DNA of 32,668 nucleotides from CAZWVI01 sp964637165 (GTDB lineage Bacteria > Planctomycetota > UBA1135): positions 1 to 32,668 of the forward strand of contig CAZWVI010000024.1 of NCBI GenBank assembly GCA_964637165.1, read 5' to 3'. The translations under genes were made by a program, and so were the position numbers. Positions within the stretch are counted from its first letter, which is position 1. Each line of letters opens with the position of its first letter. This document shows positions 30,872 to 32,668 of this stretch, one piece after another. The notes under the pieces are model-generated. The model searched no databases. It was not told the DNA's origin and worked only from the letters and a program-made list of their open reading frames with translations.

Positions 30872-32617
30872 ATGTTACTAAGAAATCGTTTGGCTTTTTG
30901 TTCGCTACTGCTCGGTGTCGGATTGTTGGCACCAGCGGCCACATCTCAAGATGCAACTGCTCCCGAGGAAACTCAAATTCCGTGGGCTCAATGGCATCGG
31001 GTTCGAGTATTTCCATTCAATGACCTTGGCATGCATTGCGTTGACAAAGAGTATTCGGTGTACAGCATTTTGCCGCCATACAACGTCCTGCGCGCTCAAG
31101 CGGTGTATCGAAACCCAAATGGCGACCCAATTCTCCTAGATGACACGCATATTAGTTTGCAATATAAAGCGCAGGCTGACATCAACCAGTCTAAAAATTC
31201 AACCAGTATTGGTAAGACGGATTTTTGGCAATGGTCATCGGCCTTATTCGGAGTGACCCTTGCGCCCGGCGAAGGCTTGAAGGGTTATTACATGCCCGCA
31301 GATGCTCCTGACCCATCAGGCTTAACATTAGAATTTGATGCAACTCATGAATGGTTTAGTGCCGAAGGAGTTCCCATCATGCCCATTGACGATCGGGGTA
31401 ATTACAACGCTTATCCAATTGTTCGGGTGCAAGCATTGCGCAATAGCAATGGAAAAGTAGTTGGTGAAACAGATGTGGTGTTGCCAGTGTCGTCAGAAAC
31501 TGATTGCGCTAACTGCCACGCCACTGGCCAAATGGCGGCCACCAATCCAGCAATTAACTGGTCCAATCTTCCTGATTTGGAAAAGCAAACCAAAACAAAT
31601 GTGCTGCTTCTTCACGACTGGGAGGAAGGAACTGATTTGCAAAATTCGACTCCGGTTCTGTGTGCAGAGTGTCACTACTCGCCAGCCCTAGACCTCGATG
31701 CGCTGGGCCCAATCGGTAATCAGATTGGTAATCCGCTGATGTCTGAAACTATGCACCTCTATCACGGCAACTTGACAGACAGCAATGGCACTTCAATTTT
31801 TCCTTCCACGGGAACCATGGTTGAGACTTGCTACCAATGCCATCCGGGGAAAACTACTGAATGTCTTCGCGGGCCGATGGCTGCCGCAGGAATGAATTGC
31901 AACTCATGTCACGGCGATATGCTTTCGGTCGGTGGCGCGCACCCATTACTGCCAGGTGGAAGTATTGATGGACAAAACGATGGCAACCCGCGTCGTCCGT
32001 GGCTTGATTTGCCGCGTTGTCAATCTTGTCACACCGGCGATGAAAATAACTTTTTGTCGGGGAGCCAATATGTGATGGCGGCGGACGGACTTCGCCTGCA
32101 GCAGGCTTGGGTTAAAGGCGACCTTTCAGCGTCGCCAATCCCTGCGCCTAATTCACGATTCGCTGAAGACACTGACAGTCTTTACCGCTTAAGTGATGGC
32201 CACAATGGAATGGCTTGCGAAGCTTGCCACGGACCTACCCATGCAATTTGGTCAAACCCCGATACTTACACTGCTGATAACCACACAGCCTATGAGCTTC
32301 AGTCTCATACTGGAACCATCATGGAATGTTCGGCCTGTCACGCACCTGGAGCTCTTGATTTAGCCAAAGATGGTGGACCTCACGGAATGCATAATGTCAA
32401 TGACGAGCGTTTTTGGGGTCATAAGCATGAAGATTACTACGACCAAAATAAGAGTGCTTGTAAGGCTTGCCATGGGACCAACTTGAAGGGTTCGCCTTTA
32501 GGAAAGGTAGCCGATGACCGTAACTTCAAGGACGAAGACAATCGCCCAACCTTTATTCCTAAAGGAACAGAGATTAGTTACGGAGATTACTCATTCGTGT
32601 TATACTCTAAGGCATGA
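30872..32617 (+). CDS. Exported octahaem c-type cytochrome
   Basis: Predicted periplasmic or surface electron carrier of 581 residues. A signal peptide ends near PAATSQD (residue 27). Residues about 40-205 form a haem-free N-terminal domain containing FNDLGMHCVDKEYSVYSILPPYN, a segment I recall from other bacterial multihaem proteins. The rest holds eight CxxCH motifs at C212, C264, C320, C343, C383, C449, C486 and C530, with spare histidines (for example MHLYHGN, WGHKHEDYY) as possible axial ligands. The electron donor and acceptor cannot be told. It overlaps the next gene as ATGA and so is probably the first gene of an electron-transfer operon that continues beyond the window. It is divergent from the membrane pair. 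Confidence 0.9.
   Translation: MLLRNRLAFCSLLLGVGLLAPAATSQDATAPEETQIPWAQWHRVRVFPFNDLGMHCVDKEYSVYSILPPYNVLRAQAVYRNPNGDPILLDDTHISLQYKAQADINQSKNSTSIGKTDFWQWSSALFGVTLAPGEGLKGYYMPADAPDPSGLTLEFDATHEWFSAEGVPIMPIDDRGNYNAYPIVRVQALRNSNGKVVGETDVVLPVSSETDCANCHATGQMAATNPAINWSNLPDLEKQTKTNVLLLHDWEEGTDLQNSTPVLCAECHYSPALDLDALGPIGNQIGNPLMSETMHLYHGNLTDSNGTSIFPSTGTMVETCYQCHPGKTTECLRGPMAAAGMNCNSCHGDMLSVGGAHPLLPGGSIDGQNDGNPRRPWLDLPRCQSCHTGDENNFLSGSQYVMAADGLRLQQAWVKGDLSASPIPAPNSRFAEDTDSLYRLSDGHNGMACEACHGPTHAIWSNPDTYTADNHTAYELQSHTGTIMECSACHAPGALDLAKDGGPHGMHNVNDERFWGHKHEDYYDQNKSACKACHGTNLKGSPLGKVADDRNFKDEDNRPTFIPKGTEISYGDYSFVLYSKA
32601..32606 (+). promoter_or_regulatory. Putative internal -10 box (TATACT)
   Basis: TATACT ends 7 nt before the next gene's ATG, inside the last codons of the cytochrome gene. 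The downstream gene may thus be expressed both from the operon and from its own leaderless promoter. Confidence 0.4.
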
Positions 32618-32668
32618 AAAATATCCCCCTCAACCTCCTTCTGCTGGCAACCCTTGTTACTCCAAATT
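32614..32668 (+). CDS. Start of an exported protein cut by the right edge
   Basis: Only 18 codons are present (MKNIPLNLLLLATLVTPN). They look like a signal peptide with one Lys followed by a hydrophobic core. The ATG overlaps the TGA of the octahaem cytochrome gene as ATGA, so the product is probably part of the same exported electron-transfer system. Its family cannot be judged. Confidence 0.6.
   Translation, partial: MKNIPLNLLLLATLVTPN

Noticed and set aside
1..32668. CRISPR arrays, tRNA or rRNA genes, prophage or replication origin
   Set aside because: No regularly spaced repeats, cloverleaf or rRNA-like sequence, phage structural genes or DnaA-box cluster were seen on either strand.

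Overview
The window looks like a gene-dense piece of a Planctomycetota-type (PVC superphylum) chromosome, probably aquatic or marine. Nothing in it is an rRNA or other direct phylogenetic marker, so this rests on gene content: a dehydrogenase-like protein with a C-terminal haem c of the kind typical of PVC genomes, exported HExxH peptidases, an FGly sulfatase fused to beta-propellers, and a multihaem cytochrome. Most genes lack Shine-Dalgarno sequences. Instead many have a TAnnnT -10 hexamer ending 6-9 nt before the start codon, the geometry expected for leaderless mRNAs.

Layout. 1-1347: housekeeping genes nth (cut by the left edge) and prmA, divergent with 15 bp between them. 1348-1619: a run of hairpins ending in a perfect 12-bp intrinsic terminator, possibly a small RNA. 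1620-6159: an ArsR-type regulator, a lipoprotein membrane-fusion protein and an RND permease form an efflux operon. 6156-12478 (minus): a sulfatase-like lipoprotein, UDP-glucose 6-dehydrogenase, an atypical transketolase and an alpha/beta hydrolase, tightly spaced. 12545-17992 (minus): two exported HExxH peptidases, with an insertion sequence lodged between the stop codon of one and the -10 box of the other. 18044-19084: class II fructose-bisphosphate aldolase. 19097-20393: a decaying region holding a pseudogene and doubtful small ORFs. 20362-22535: an M1-like peptidase divergent from yaaA. 22547-24724: the haem-c dehydrogenase-like protein. 24707-28285 (minus): a 1192-residue triple fusion of Asp-box propeller, sulfatase and BNR_4-like propeller. 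28302-30748 (minus): a translationally coupled pair, a membrane protein carrying only the C-terminal domain of UDP-glucose dehydrogenase and a polytopic GT-C-like membrane protein. 30872-32668: an exported octahaem cytochrome coupled to a further exported protein cut by the right edge.

How they fit together. Central sugar metabolism (transketolase, aldolase, UDP-glucose dehydrogenase) sits beside envelope and extracellular functions (peptidases, sulfatases, haem proteins, a GT-C-like enzyme). This suits a particle- or polysaccharide-degrading heterotroph that also makes uronic-acid-containing surface glycans. The most novel items are the orphan UDP-glucose-dehydrogenase C-terminal domain in a coupled membrane operon, the triple-domain sulfatase, the IS family defined here by clear terminal inverted repeats, and the pervasive leaderless promoter layout.
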